From the NCBI GenBank assembly GCA_910586485.1, contig CAJUIA010000002.1, positions 1-64,000 on the forward strand: a stretch of 64,000 nucleotides of DNA, given 5' to 3'. This document shows positions 54,095 to 62,212 of this stretch, piece by piece; within the stretch, counting starts at the first letter, position 1, and each line of letters opens with the position of its first letter. The notes under the pieces are model-generated. The model saw only the letters and a program-made list of their open reading frames with translations. It was not told the DNA's origin and searched no databases. The DNA is from an uncultured Acetatifactor sp. (GTDB lineage: Bacteria > Bacillota > Clostridia > Lachnospirales > Lachnospiraceae). The translations under genes and the position numbers were made by a program.

Positions 54095-54152
54095 GATTCT
54101 ATTATCCAAGGTCTATAATAGAATCAAAGGGCAGATTCTATTATCCAAGGTC
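54095..54152. promoter_or_regulatory. Palindromic direct repeat, probable operator
   Basis: GATTCTATTAT (54095-54105) and ATAATAGAATC (54115-54125) form a perfect palindrome. GATTCTATTATCCAAGGTC repeats at 54095-54113 and 54134-54152, 39 bases apart. Its position 28 bases upstream of the winged-helix gene start suggests autoregulation. Confidence 0.55.
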
Positions 54153-54198
54153 CATTATAATATTCCGGCGGAAAAAAGAAAATATATCCGTTAAAAAT

Positions 54199-54228
54199 TT
54201 GACATTTTTCTTTTAACAATGCTAAAAT
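54199..54228 (+). promoter_or_regulatory. Sigma-A promoter of the GlcNAc kinase gene
   Basis: TTGACA (54199-54204) and TAAAAT (54223-54228) are separated by 18 bases, about 70 bases before the start codon. Both boxes are near consensus. Confidence 0.7.
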
Positions 54229-54270
54229 TAATATGGCTGGTCACTAACAACAATGCTTAAGGAGGCGTCT

Positions 54271-54299
54271 GCCGCTTACGCGGCGGAATGAGAGGAAAT
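54271..54299 (+). promoter_or_regulatory. Shared 29-nt leader of GlcNAc kinase gene
   Basis: GCCGC-ttac-GCGGC hairpin followed by GGAATGAGAGGAAAT and ATG 54300. Nearly identical to the leader at 47177 and the same length as those at 46720 and 60928. Confidence 0.6.
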
Positions 54300-55196
54300 A
54301 TGAAAATTACGGCAGGAATAGACGGCGGCGGTACAAGCACCACTCTGGTGCTGTCAAAGGACGGCAGGGAGCAGGAAAGAAAAACCTTTGGCGCTTTTAA
54401 TTTGAACAGTATCGGAGAAGAACGATTTCGCGGACTGCTTACCGAGCTTTTTGATACTGTTGCCCAGGCAGGCGAATGTGAAGGAATCTGTATCGGCGCT
54501 GCAGGAATCAGCAACCCGCGGGTAGAGGAGATTACTCTGGAAATGGCGCAAAAATACGAATTTTCCAAGAAACTTCTCTTAAAGGGGGATCAGGACATCG
54601 CTCTATATGGCGCCATGAGCGGCAAGGCCGGTGCTATTCTGATCGCCGGCACAGGCAGCATCTGCACCGGCAGGGGAAAAAACGGCCGGACAGTACGCGC
54701 AGGCGGCTGGGGGCACCTGATTGACGACGGAGGCAGCGGTTATGCCATCGGCAAGGACGTCCTGAAAGCCGTCGTTATGGCATACGACGGAAGGGCGGAC
54801 AGTACTCTCCTGACAGAGATGGTATACAAGCACTGGCAGGTATCGGATATAGAAGGCATCATTGCAAAGACCTACGACAACCCGGATAAAAGCAATATTG
54901 CCGCTCTTTCCAGGCTGGCGGAGGAAGGCGCAAAACGGGGAGATAAAGCCTCAGATTTTATACTGTTTTCCAATGCTGCCATGCTTTGTATGCTGATCGA
55001 CGCAGTATATGAGCGCCTGGAAGAAGAGGATAGACTTTCCCTGTGCCTGATGGGAGGGCTTCTGTCCCATGATACGGAATACAGAAAAATGGTAGTGGAC
55101 CTTTTAATGGAGGGCGAACGAAATATAGACTTAAAGGAGCCGGACATGGATGCTGCTGCCGGAGCAGCATTGTGGGCATGGGACATGCACTTTTGA
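54300..55196 (+). CDS. N-acetylglucosamine kinase-like (BadF/BcrAD ATPase family)
   Basis: This 298-residue protein has the ASKHA fold: AGIDGGGTSTTLVL at the N-terminus, GTGSICTGRG and GGWGHLIDDGGSGYAIG. It would phosphorylate GlcNAc or a related amino sugar in the cytoplasm. Its divergent neighbours process MurNAc and GlcNAc, supporting the assignment. The ATG 54288 in the leader is in frame, but spacing favours 54300. Confidence 0.8.
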   Translation: MKITAGIDGGGTSTTLVLSKDGREQERKTFGAFNLNSIGEERFRGLLTELFDTVAQAGECEGICIGAAGISNPRVEEITLEMAQKYEFSKKLLLKGDQDIALYGAMSGKAGAILIAGTGSICTGRGKNGRTVRAGGWGHLIDDGGSGYAIGKDVLKAVVMAYDGRADSTLLTEMVYKHWQVSDIEGIIAKTYDNPDKSNIAALSRLAEEGAKRGDKASDFILFSNAAMLCMLIDAVYERLEEEDRLSLCLMGGLLSHDTEYRKMVVDLLMEGERNIDLKEPDMDAAAGAALWAWDMHF

Positions 55197-55213
55197 TCCT
55201 GCCGATTTTCCAG

Positions 55214-55316
55214 TTTGCACAAAATCCTGCAAATTTCATCTTTTTTCTGGGTTATAGTGATAGAATAATCACCAATCATTCCATGAAAAAAGTCATATTG
55301 CAGGATTTTATGCAAA
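55214..55316. repeat. Long inverted repeat between convergent genes
   Basis: TTTGCAcAAAATCCTGCAA (55214-55232) pairs with TTGCAGGATTTTaTGCAAA (55298-55316), 18 of 19 bases. The spacer is 65 bases. It lies between the kinase and the NagZ-like gene, so it may end both transcripts or be a MITE-like remnant. Confidence 0.6.
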
Positions 55317-55330
55317 TATACCGATGATTG

Positions 55331-56869
55331 TCAGAAAAGAAGAACAGGCAGTCTGCCCTCCGGTATCCGTTTTTCCCCAAGCACCTCTGCCAAAAGCTCC
55401 AGCGTCTCCGGAGAATTATCCCAGGCAGCAATTCCTGCTGCATTTTCCGGAAGCTCCGCCAGGTCATAGGGATTTCGAAGAGCCACCATTAAAAGAGGCA
55501 AGCCTTTGGCAGACAGGGCCCTGACCAAATTCATCTGACCCGGCTGCAAATGACCGTTATAAGTACTGACTACAATGCTGTCTGCTCCTTCCGATGCAGA
55601 CAGTATTTCCGCTATTTCCTTTTCTTCCGGATTTTTGGACGCCGACAACCCCCTGCCGCCGAACCTGGCCGCCATATATTCCGCAAAGTTCATCGTTCTT
55701 ACTTCCTCACTGGAGGCCAAGGTAGCGCGGAATCCGGGGCAGCCTGTAAAAAATGTATTTTTACCCACGGGAAACAGCTTTCCCTTTAACACCAGGCCCT
55801 TCCCGCGGATTTCTCTCTCCCGCTTTTTGTCCTCCGGGCTGCAGCCCTCTTCGAGGTCAAAATTTTCCACATACCTTTCCTTGTACCTGATTATTTTTTC
55901 GGCAGAGGCCTTCATTTCCTCCAGGGAAATTCTTCCTTCCTCCACTGCCCGGTATACCTCATGGACTCCCGCTTCCAAAAGCTCCGCCGTATGACTGACA
56001 AATACAAGATCCACCCCTGCTGCCATGGCGGCGGCTACACCCTTGGCCGTTCCGTAATGCTTTCCAATGGCATCCATTTCCATGCAGTCGCTTAAAATCA
56101 GCCCCTTAAAGCCGATCCGCTCTTTCAGAATCCCAGTAATGATCCGCCTGGACATGGTACAGGGAATCTTGTCCGGCTCCAGCTTCGGGAACAAAATATG
56201 ACTGCTCATTACCGCCTGGATTCCGTTTTCAATTACTGCCCGAAAGGGCTTCAGCTCAAGGGCCTCCAGTTCCTCCAGGGTTTTCTCGATAACCGGCAGC
56301 CCCAGATGGGAATCCACCGCCGTATCTCCGTGGCCGGGAAAATGCTTGGCACAGGCTAAAAAATTTTCACCCTGATAACCTTTTACTGCCGCTACGGCAT
56401 ATTCCGCAGCAATTTCCGCCCTGTCGGAATAGCTCCTTACGCCAATCACCGGATTTTGGGGATTATTGTTCACATCCGTCACCGGAGCAAGATTAAAGTT
56501 TACCCCCAGGCTTTTTAGCTCTTTGGCGGTAATCGCCGCCAGTATTTCGGCATTTTTTGGATCTCCTGAGGCTGCCACAGCCATGGCTCCGGGCACATTA
56601 CAGCAACCTCCCGGAAGTCTGGTTACTACGCCGCCCTCCTGGTCAATGGTAATAAACGCTTTATGCCCCGTCTCTTTTTTGATCAGCTCCTGTATTTCCC
56701 CGCAAAGCCTTTTAAGCTGGGAAACGCTTTCTACGTTATGTTCAAACAGAATCACATTGCCGATCTTATATTCTCTTACCAGACGGGCAAATTCCGAGCT
56801 GATTTCCTTTCCGGGAAACCCTCCCACCAGCCGCTGCCCTGCCTGTGCCTTCCAATCCATATTTTCCAT
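55331..56869 (-). CDS. nagZ: GH3 beta-N-acetylhexosaminidase (NagZ-like)
   Basis: This 512-residue protein has the GH3 barrel with KHFPGHGDTAVDSHLG (His/Asp acid-base loop typical of NagZ) and the nucleophile in LILSDCMEMDA, plus a C-terminal alpha/beta domain of about 150 residues. It removes terminal GlcNAc from muropeptides or GlcNAc-MurNAc. No signal peptide is seen, so it works on imported fragments. GAGAGG precedes ATG 56869. It is the last gene of the recycling operon. Confidence 0.88.
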   Translation of the reverse strand: MENMDWKAQAGQRLVGGFPGKEISSEFARLVREYKIGNVILFEHNVESVSQLKRLCGEIQELIKKETGHKAFITIDQEGGVVTRLPGGCCNVPGAMAVAASGDPKNAEILAAITAKELKSLGVNFNLAPVTDVNNNPQNPVIGVRSYSDRAEIAAEYAVAAVKGYQGENFLACAKHFPGHGDTAVDSHLGLPVIEKTLEELEALELKPFRAVIENGIQAVMSSHILFPKLEPDKIPCTMSRRIITGILKERIGFKGLILSDCMEMDAIGKHYGTAKGVAAAMAAGVDLVFVSHTAELLEAGVHEVYRAVEEGRISLEEMKASAEKIIRYKERYVENFDLEEGCSPEDKKREREIRGKGLVLKGKLFPVGKNTFFTGCPGFRATLASSEEVRTMNFAEYMAARFGGRGLSASKNPEEKEIAEILSASEGADSIVVSTYNGHLQPGQMNLVRALSAKGLPLLMVALRNPYDLAELPENAAGIAAWDNSPETLELLAEVLGEKRIPEGRLPVLLF

Positions 56870-56895
56870 TATTCCTCTCCATTTCCTCGTTTCCA

Positions 56896-58038
56896 TTATT
56901 CATACAAATGATACTGCTGCTTCCTCTCCGCAAAGTCCCTGCTCTCCTGATCCCATTTTGCCAAAACCTCTTTCCGGTCCCAGCTGCCCAAAAGTACATC
57001 AGAGCCGGAAAGCAGCGCCATCATGGGCCTGCCGCCCTCCCGAACAGGCGGCAGCGTATCATAAGCCTTCGGATACAGCTTTCTGATCACATCCAAAAGA
57101 GTCACCCCCACCGTCACGGGACGAATTTTGTCCCAATCCGTCACATGGAGCAAAATCCCGCCGCACTTTTTCCCCTGATGCTTGGAGACTGCAGGGGTAA
57201 ACCAGACCGGCGTAGACGTAACTCCCGGAAGCTCTTCCCTGTTAAATGCTTCCATCAGCTCCTCCGCATGAACGTAATCCGCGCCGATGATGCGAAAGGG
57301 CGCCGCGGTGCCTCTTCCTTCGGAAAGATTCGTTCCCTCCACAAGACAAAGGCCGGAATATAAAAGCGTGGTCTCAAAGGTCATCAATGCCGGACTTGGC
57401 GCCGGCCATACCCTTCCCCAGTCGCAAAATAAGCTGTTTCGTTTCCATCCTCTGCAGGGCACAATTTTCAAATCACAGCCCAGCTTTTCTTCCTCATTCA
57501 TCATCCGGGCCGCCTCCCCTGAAGTGAGCCCGTACCTGATGGCCAGCGGATAACAGCCTACAAAGCTGCTGTAAGCCGGATCCAGAACGCCGCCCTCTAC
57601 AACCCGGCCTCCCAAAGGATTGGGACGGTCTAAAATAATCAGTGTCTTTCCCGCTTCTGCACAATCCGTCAGGGCATTGTGCAGCGAGGAAATATAGGTA
57701 AAAAAGCGCACGCCAATATCCTGAATATCATACACCAACACATCAAAGGTATCCAGCATTTCCTGTGAAAGATGCTTGCCGCTGCCGCCGTAAAGACTGT
57801 ATACCTTAAGACCTGTGGCAGCATCCGTATAGGCATCCACAGCCTCACCTGCTCCCACATCTCCCCTCACGCCATGCTCCGGTGCAAACAACGCCGTCAA
57901 TCCGCATAATTCCTCCAGCACGTCAATGGTGGAGTAATTTTTACTGTCCCTGCCGGTGATATTGGTCAGCAGGCCCACCCTCTTACCCTGCAGCCAATGT
58001 TCATATTCCCTGATATTGTCAATTCCCGGTGTCACCAT
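56896..58038 (-). CDS. namZ: DUF1343/NamZ-type exo-N-acetylmuramidase
   Basis: This protein of about 380 residues matches DUF1343: GKRVGLLTNITGRD, ELCGLTALFAPEHGVRGDVG, VYSLYGG, VYDIQDIGVRFFTYI and GTNLSEGRGT. In Bacillus the family (NamZ) cleaves terminal MurNAc from glycan fragments. It lacks a secretion signal here and is presumably cytoplasmic. GGTGG precedes ATG 58038. It precedes nagZ by 26 bases; the pair would take apart MurNAc-GlcNAc chains. Confidence 0.82.
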   Translation of the reverse strand: MVTPGIDNIREYEHWLQGKRVGLLTNITGRDSKNYSTIDVLEELCGLTALFAPEHGVRGDVGAGEAVDAYTDAATGLKVYSLYGGSGKHLSQEMLDTFDVLVYDIQDIGVRFFTYISSLHNALTDCAEAGKTLIILDRPNPLGGRVVEGGVLDPAYSSFVGCYPLAIRYGLTSGEAARMMNEEEKLGCDLKIVPCRGWKRNSLFCDWGRVWPAPSPALMTFETTLLYSGLCLVEGTNLSEGRGTAAPFRIIGADYVHAEELMEAFNREELPGVTSTPVWFTPAVSKHQGKKCGGILLHVTDWDKIRPVTVGVTLLDVIRKLYPKAYDTLPPVREGGRPMMALLSGSDVLLGSWDRKEVLAKWDQESRDFAERKQQYHLYE

Positions 58039-58115
58039 ATTTCCACCATTTCCCTTTCGGCACATTTACCTGTGTTATTACAAAACATTTTATGATTACG
58101 GATATATACATAATA

Positions 58116-59306
58116 TTACCGGGAAATCTTTCCCATCACCACCGGATGAGACGCCCCGGTCACAGAAGGTACATTATTTGCCATGCCTCCCAGGGCCTCG
58201 TTTGCAAGGACGGCAAAGGCCACTGCCTCCTTGGAATCGCTGTCATAGCCCACATCTTCATTTGTAATTACCTGACACTCTGGCAGGCATTCCCGCAAAT
58301 GCTTCATCAGCGTATAATTTTTGCTTCCTCCGCCCCCTATAATCAAAAGATCCGGCTGCTTCGGGGCAAAACCCTTAAGACCTGCCCTGATGGTCTCCGC
58401 CGTAAACCGCGTGGCCGTGGCCAGGCAGTCTGAAAGACTGATTCCTTTTTCGGCGGCAAAGGCAGTCAGCTCCGTTACATATTTTTCCCCATAATATTCC
58501 CTGCCCGTGGTTTTGGGAGGCTTTCTCTTCAGGTAAGGATCCTCCAGCAAATACTTAAGCAGCACCTCATTCACCCTGCCGGCTGCCGCCAGTCTTCCCC
58601 CCTGATCATAGGACTGCTTTCCTCCTGTCAGCTTTGCCGTCAGGGCATCCATCACCATATTGCCGGGGCCGGTATCAAAAGCCGTCACCTGCTCCGGCCC
58701 GCAGCCTGCAGGCAGGACAGTTATATTTCCGATTCCGCCGATATTCTGCAGGGCTACCGTCTGATCCTCTCTTCGGTAAAGCAGATATTCCGTGTAGGGC
58801 ACCAGCGGGGCCCCAAGACCTCCTGCAGCCATATCACGGACTCTGAAATCACCGATTACCGGACAGCCAAGGGCTTCTGCAATCCTGGCGTCCTCGCCGA
58901 TTTGCAGTGTTCCCGTTATGCTGTAGCCCAGATATTCTTCCTGTAACGGCATATGCCAAACTGTCTGTCCATGATTACCTGCCAGATCTATTTCAGAAGG
59001 CTTCATTCCTGCCTTTTTGCACAGAGAGAGGCAGGCTTCACCGTAGAGCATGCCCAGAAGATTGCTCATCTTACATATTTCCGCGCTTCCGCCAACGGTT
59101 CCCTCGCCGATTTGAAGAATCCGCTCCCTTACCCGGCTCTCGAAGGGTACGAAAAGGAAATCCAGCTGCTCAACCCTGATCTCCCTTCCGTAACCGCTAA
59201 TCTTCGTTAAAACCGCGTCGATTCCGTCCGCAGAGGTTCCCGACATGAGACCGATTATATTTCTCTCTTTCTGATTTATTAAAACCGATAAATCACTGTT
59301 TTTCAA
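58116..59306 (-). CDS. anmK: Anhydro-N-acetylmuramic acid kinase AnmK
   Basis: This protein of about 396 residues has the ASKHA motif IGLMSGTSADGIDAV, QNIGGIGN and DTGPGNMVMDAL. It phosphorylates 1,6-anhydro-MurNAc to MurNAc-6-P, the substrate of MurQ, whose gene overlaps it upstream. The start is a TTG at 59306 within the MurQ stop (agTTGA), with AAAGGAGAC in the end of murQ, implying coupled translation. A longer frame to 59498 is overlap with murQ. Confidence 0.88.
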   Translation of the reverse strand: MKNSDLSVLINQKERNIIGLMSGTSADGIDAVLTKISGYGREIRVEQLDFLFVPFESRVRERILQIGEGTVGGSAEICKMSNLLGMLYGEACLSLCKKAGMKPSEIDLAGNHGQTVWHMPLQEEYLGYSITGTLQIGEDARIAEALGCPVIGDFRVRDMAAGGLGAPLVPYTEYLLYRREDQTVALQNIGGIGNITVLPAGCGPEQVTAFDTGPGNMVMDALTAKLTGGKQSYDQGGRLAAAGRVNEVLLKYLLEDPYLKRKPPKTTGREYYGEKYVTELTAFAAEKGISLSDCLATATRFTAETIRAGLKGFAPKQPDLLIIGGGGSKNYTLMKHLRECLPECQVITNEDVGYDSDSKEAVAFAVLANEALGGMANNVPSVTGASHPVVMGKISR

Positions 59307-60208
59307 CTTATGCCTGTCTCCTTTATGGCGTTTGCTACATGCCCGCCGGATGCTTCCAGAGCATTTCTTGCTTCCTCGGCATTGATCCCGCACAAAAGCA
59401 TTACGATAGCTGTTTTGGGATGATAGCTGCATTGGCTCAGAGCTTCCTTTGCTTCCGCTTCCGATTTTCCCGTAGCGCTTTGTACAATGGAAATACACCT
59501 GTTTACAAGCTTTTCATTGGAGGGCTTCACATCCACCATCAAATTTTCATAGACCTTCCCCAGCTTAATCATAGCCCCTGTGGATAATATATTCAGCACC
59601 ATTTTTTGTGCCGTGCCGCTTTTCATGCGGGTGGAGCCCGTAACCACCTCCGGACCCGGCATCGGTGCAATCCCAATATCCGCCATGGTATCTATATCGG
59701 AGCCGGGGCAGCAGGTCACGCCAATCACCTTTGCCCCTATGCTTTCAGCATATTCCATTCCCCCGATCACATAAGGCGTCCGGCCTGATGCGGCAAGCCC
59801 CACCAGCACATCCTTAGAGCAGAGCTGCAGTTTTTTTAAATCCTCCGCGCCCAGCTCCTTATTATCCTCCGCGCCCTCAATGGCCTTAAAAATAGCTCCC
59901 GTTCCGCCGGCAATAACACCGATCACCTGATCCGGATCAGTGGAATAGGTGGGCGGACATTCCGCCGCGTCCAAAATTCCCAGCCTCCCGGAGGTTCCAC
60001 AGCCTAAATAAATCAGCCTTCCGCCCTTACTCAGCCTGTCCGCGATCAAATCCACTGCCCTTGCAATATTTTCCGTTTCTTTTTCCACTGCCAGAGCTAC
60101 CTTTTGATCCTCTCTGTTAATCAGACGAACCATTTCCACCGTGGAAAGCTTATCAATATGTATCGTTTCTTCATTGCGCTGCTCAGTGGCAATTTTATTC
60201 AGTTCCAT
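59303..60208 (-). CDS. murQ: N-acetylmuramic acid 6-phosphate etherase MurQ
   Basis: This 301-residue SIS-domain protein contains the signature YLGCGTSGRLGILDAAECPP and TSGRTPYVIGG-type loops, the usual MurQ pattern with catalytic Glu. It splits the lactyl ether of MurNAc-6-P to GlcNAc-6-P and lactate. GAGG before ATG 60208 sets the start. It lies between the PIG-L gene and anmK, so the three are a unit. Confidence 0.93.
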   Translation of the reverse strand: MELNKIATEQRNEETIHIDKLSTVEMVRLINREDQKVALAVEKETENIARAVDLIADRLSKGGRLIYLGCGTSGRLGILDAAECPPTYSTDPDQVIGVIAGGTGAIFKAIEGAEDNKELGAEDLKKLQLCSKDVLVGLAASGRTPYVIGGMEYAESIGAKVIGVTCCPGSDIDTMADIGIAPMPGPEVVTGSTRMKSGTAQKMVLNILSTGAMIKLGKVYENLMVDVKPSNEKLVNRCISIVQSATGKSEAEAKEALSQCSYHPKTAIVMLLCGINAEEARNALEASGGHVANAIKETGIS

Positions 60209-60237
60209 AAGCAATACCTCTTTTCCGCCTATATATT

Positions 60238-60927
60238 TCACAGCTCTGAAATTTTTTTGTAATCCTCCGGCAGTAACATAAAGCTCTCTGCATATGGCTT
60301 TCTGGCCTCAATCCCTCTCAGCCTTTTTAAATGAGAATAATATTCATAATAGGGAAAGTCAGCGCTTCCCGTGACAAACCAATGCTTTTTTACCGCCTCC
60401 TGCCACAGCGCATAGCCTTCCTCACTGATCCCGTAATAAACATAAGGCTTATAGCCTCTATTGTCCTCCCAGTTTTCCGCAAACATCAGGCTTGCAAAAT
60501 GAGGCGGAAGCTCTCTTTGAAAACCGCTGATGGCCGCATAAAACCAGGCATCCTTTACAATTCGGCTGCAGGCCGCATGGTCCTTGTGCATACTGCCCTC
60601 AAAGTGAGTAATTAAAAGCTCCGGTTTTTCCTTTCGAATCAGGTCGCAGACCTGAAAACGTACTTCCTCATTGTCAGGGAGCTCACCGTCTTTGTAAGGA
60701 AGGACATAAGCTTTTCCCTGAAGCATTTCCGCAAAGGCTGCTGCCTCCTGCTCCTTTTGTTCCCGATAACTCTCCACTGTCATATGGGGAGGATTTCCCT
60801 TTTCTCCTCCGGTCAGGGCAACAGTAATAATGCTTCCGCCGTTCACGCAGCATTCTGCTAAAAGACCGCCGCAGGTAAGCTCCATATCTCCCACATGTCC
60901 CCCTACTGCCATAATTGTTTTCTTCAT
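60238..60927 (-). CDS. PIG-L/LmbE-type protein with altered motif
   Basis: This 229-residue protein has the PIG-L fold but the hallmark HPDD reads HVGD (AVGGHVGDMEL). The zinc ligands H and D and the downstream HKDH are kept, while the catalytic-base Asp is replaced by Gly. Classical members deacetylate GlcNAc derivatives. It may have changed chemistry or be inactive. The GAGAGG leader at 60928 precedes ATG 60927. Its place upstream of murQ suggests an amino-sugar substrate. Confidence 0.75.
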   Translation of the reverse strand: MKKTIMAVGGHVGDMELTCGGLLAECCVNGGSIITVALTGGEKGNPPHMTVESYREQKEQEAAAFAEMLQGKAYVLPYKDGELPDNEEVRFQVCDLIRKEKPELLITHFEGSMHKDHAACSRIVKDAWFYAAISGFQRELPPHFASLMFAENWEDNRGYKPYVYYGISEEGYALWQEAVKKHWFVTGSADFPYYEYYSHLKRLRGIEARKPYAESFMLLPEDYKKISEL

Positions 60928-60956
60928 TTTTCCTCTCATCCCGCCCAAAACAGGGC
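60928..60956 (-). promoter_or_regulatory. Shared 29-nt leader of PIG-L gene
   Basis: On the minus strand GCCC-tgtttt-GGGC hairpin, then GGGATGAGAGGAAAA and the ATG. The stem sequence differs from the three other copies, but the pairing, ribosome site and length are the same. Confidence 0.55.
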
Positions 60957-61020
60957 AATGTCCGTCTCTACAGCTGACACCTGCCAGGCATACAGCATGT
61001 TGACCGTCAGCGCAACGGCA

Positions 61021-62007
61021 TCAAACCAGCTCCTTCAGCATTACGCTGAAAACTCTTTTTACGGTAAATCCCGCTTCCCGATATATTTTCTGCGCGTGAT
61101 TATCCACACCCGTAAACAGCGACATATAACGGGCTCCCGCCTTTTTTTCTTCCTCGCACAGACGAATAAAAAGCAATGTTCCCAAGCCGTGCCGCTCATG
61201 CAGGGGGGACACGGCAATTCCTGCAAAGTAACCCCTTCCTGTTTTTTCAGGATAAACGGGGCCTGTAAACCCGGCCACCTGATGCTCCTTTACAGCCACC
61301 AGCATGTTGATCTGCTCCGCCGCATAAGGAATTTCCTCGATCCACATGGAATTTCCGGTGGCCTCCACCATTTCCCGCAGTTGAAAATGCTTCTCCTTAT
61401 CATACCACTCCACAGAATATCCTTCGGACAAAGCCTTTTCTTTTAATTCTTCTATTCCTTCAGGCACCCGGAGCTGCTCCAAATCCAAATACATGGCGCA
61501 TTCGCTGTTACGGTCCTGGTATCCAAAAGCCTTCATCCTTTCATAAAGCGGGGTATCCGTAGCAATGCCGGGAGCATTATTATGCTGATGCTTCTCTGTA
61601 CCGGGCACGTACCAGGGAAGCTTCATGGGATTAAAGCAGGTAGAAGCCACACAGGTTTTTCCGGTTTTCCGAAAAGAATCCTCCAGTGCCGCCAGTAAAA
61701 GCTCCGTTGCCTCCTGATTATCACAGGCTTCCTCCAATAAAAGACAGGTAAAATAACCTCTTTCTCTGCCAAAGGGCAGATTTTCTCCCTCACAGCCGCA
61801 TACAAACCCACATACCTCTTTTCCGGAGTCTGCACCGGTATCCGTTTTTAACACAAAGGCATGGGCCTTCTGAAAATAGGGATGACCCACCAGCGTTTTT
61901 TCAAATTCGGAATAATCAAAAGCTGCATAGCCCTGTTTTACCCCAGAGGAATTCCACAGCTCATACACCCGCCCGGCATCTTCCTCCCGATAATTTTCAA
62001 TCTGCAC
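61021..62007 (-). CDS. GNAT-family acetyltransferase, two domains
   Basis: This 328-residue protein has two GNAT domains. The C-terminal one is clear (VAGFTGPVYPE, GRGYFAGIAVSPLHERHGLGTLLFIRLCEE, YREAGFTVKRVF); the N-terminal one is degenerate. It may acetylate an amino sugar or peptide released from the cell wall, based on its place in the recycling operon. It starts with GTG at 62007 after GGAGG at 9 bases. The substrate is unknown. Confidence 0.8.
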   Translation of the reverse strand: MQIENYREEDAGRVYELWNSSGVKQGYAAFDYSEFEKTLVGHPYFQKAHAFVLKTDTGADSGKEVCGFVCGCEGENLPFGRERGYFTCLLLEEACDNQEATELLLAALEDSFRKTGKTCVASTCFNPMKLPWYVPGTEKHQHNNAPGIATDTPLYERMKAFGYQDRNSECAMYLDLEQLRVPEGIEELKEKALSEGYSVEWYDKEKHFQLREMVEATGNSMWIEEIPYAAEQINMLVAVKEHQVAGFTGPVYPEKTGRGYFAGIAVSPLHERHGLGTLLFIRLCEEEKKAGARYMSLFTGVDNHAQKIYREAGFTVKRVFSVMLKELV

Positions 62008-62080
62008 CTTGATCCACCTCCTTCTTATATTTCACGTATACTCACTAAAATATGAAACACTGCTTCTTTGCCTTGGAAAA

Positions 62081-62205
62081 TCTGGGAAGAATTGCCATGG
62101 GGCAATTCTTCTGTGCGAGAAAGGCGCTGCACTTGCGCCGTAGAAAATCTTCGCGAAGCGGCCTCTGCCGCGAGCGAAAATTGCGGAACGCAATTTGATT
62201 TTCTT
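62081..62205. repeat. Cluster of hairpins between GNAT and permease genes
   Basis: GAAGAATTGCC/GGCAATTCTTC (62086-62111), GGCGC/GCGCC (62123-62139), GCGG/CCGC (62158-62171) and AAATTGCG/CGCAATTT (62178-62196) follow in order, and GAAAATC/GATTTTC (62143-62149, 62197-62203) encloses the last two. They may process or stabilise the mRNA between transporter and enzyme genes, or be a REP-like insertion. Confidence 0.55.
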
Positions 62206-62212
62206 CTCACAC

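Noticed and set aside
58116..59498. AnmK starting at 59498
   Set aside because: The first 64 codons lie inside murQ in another frame and have no AnmK similarity.
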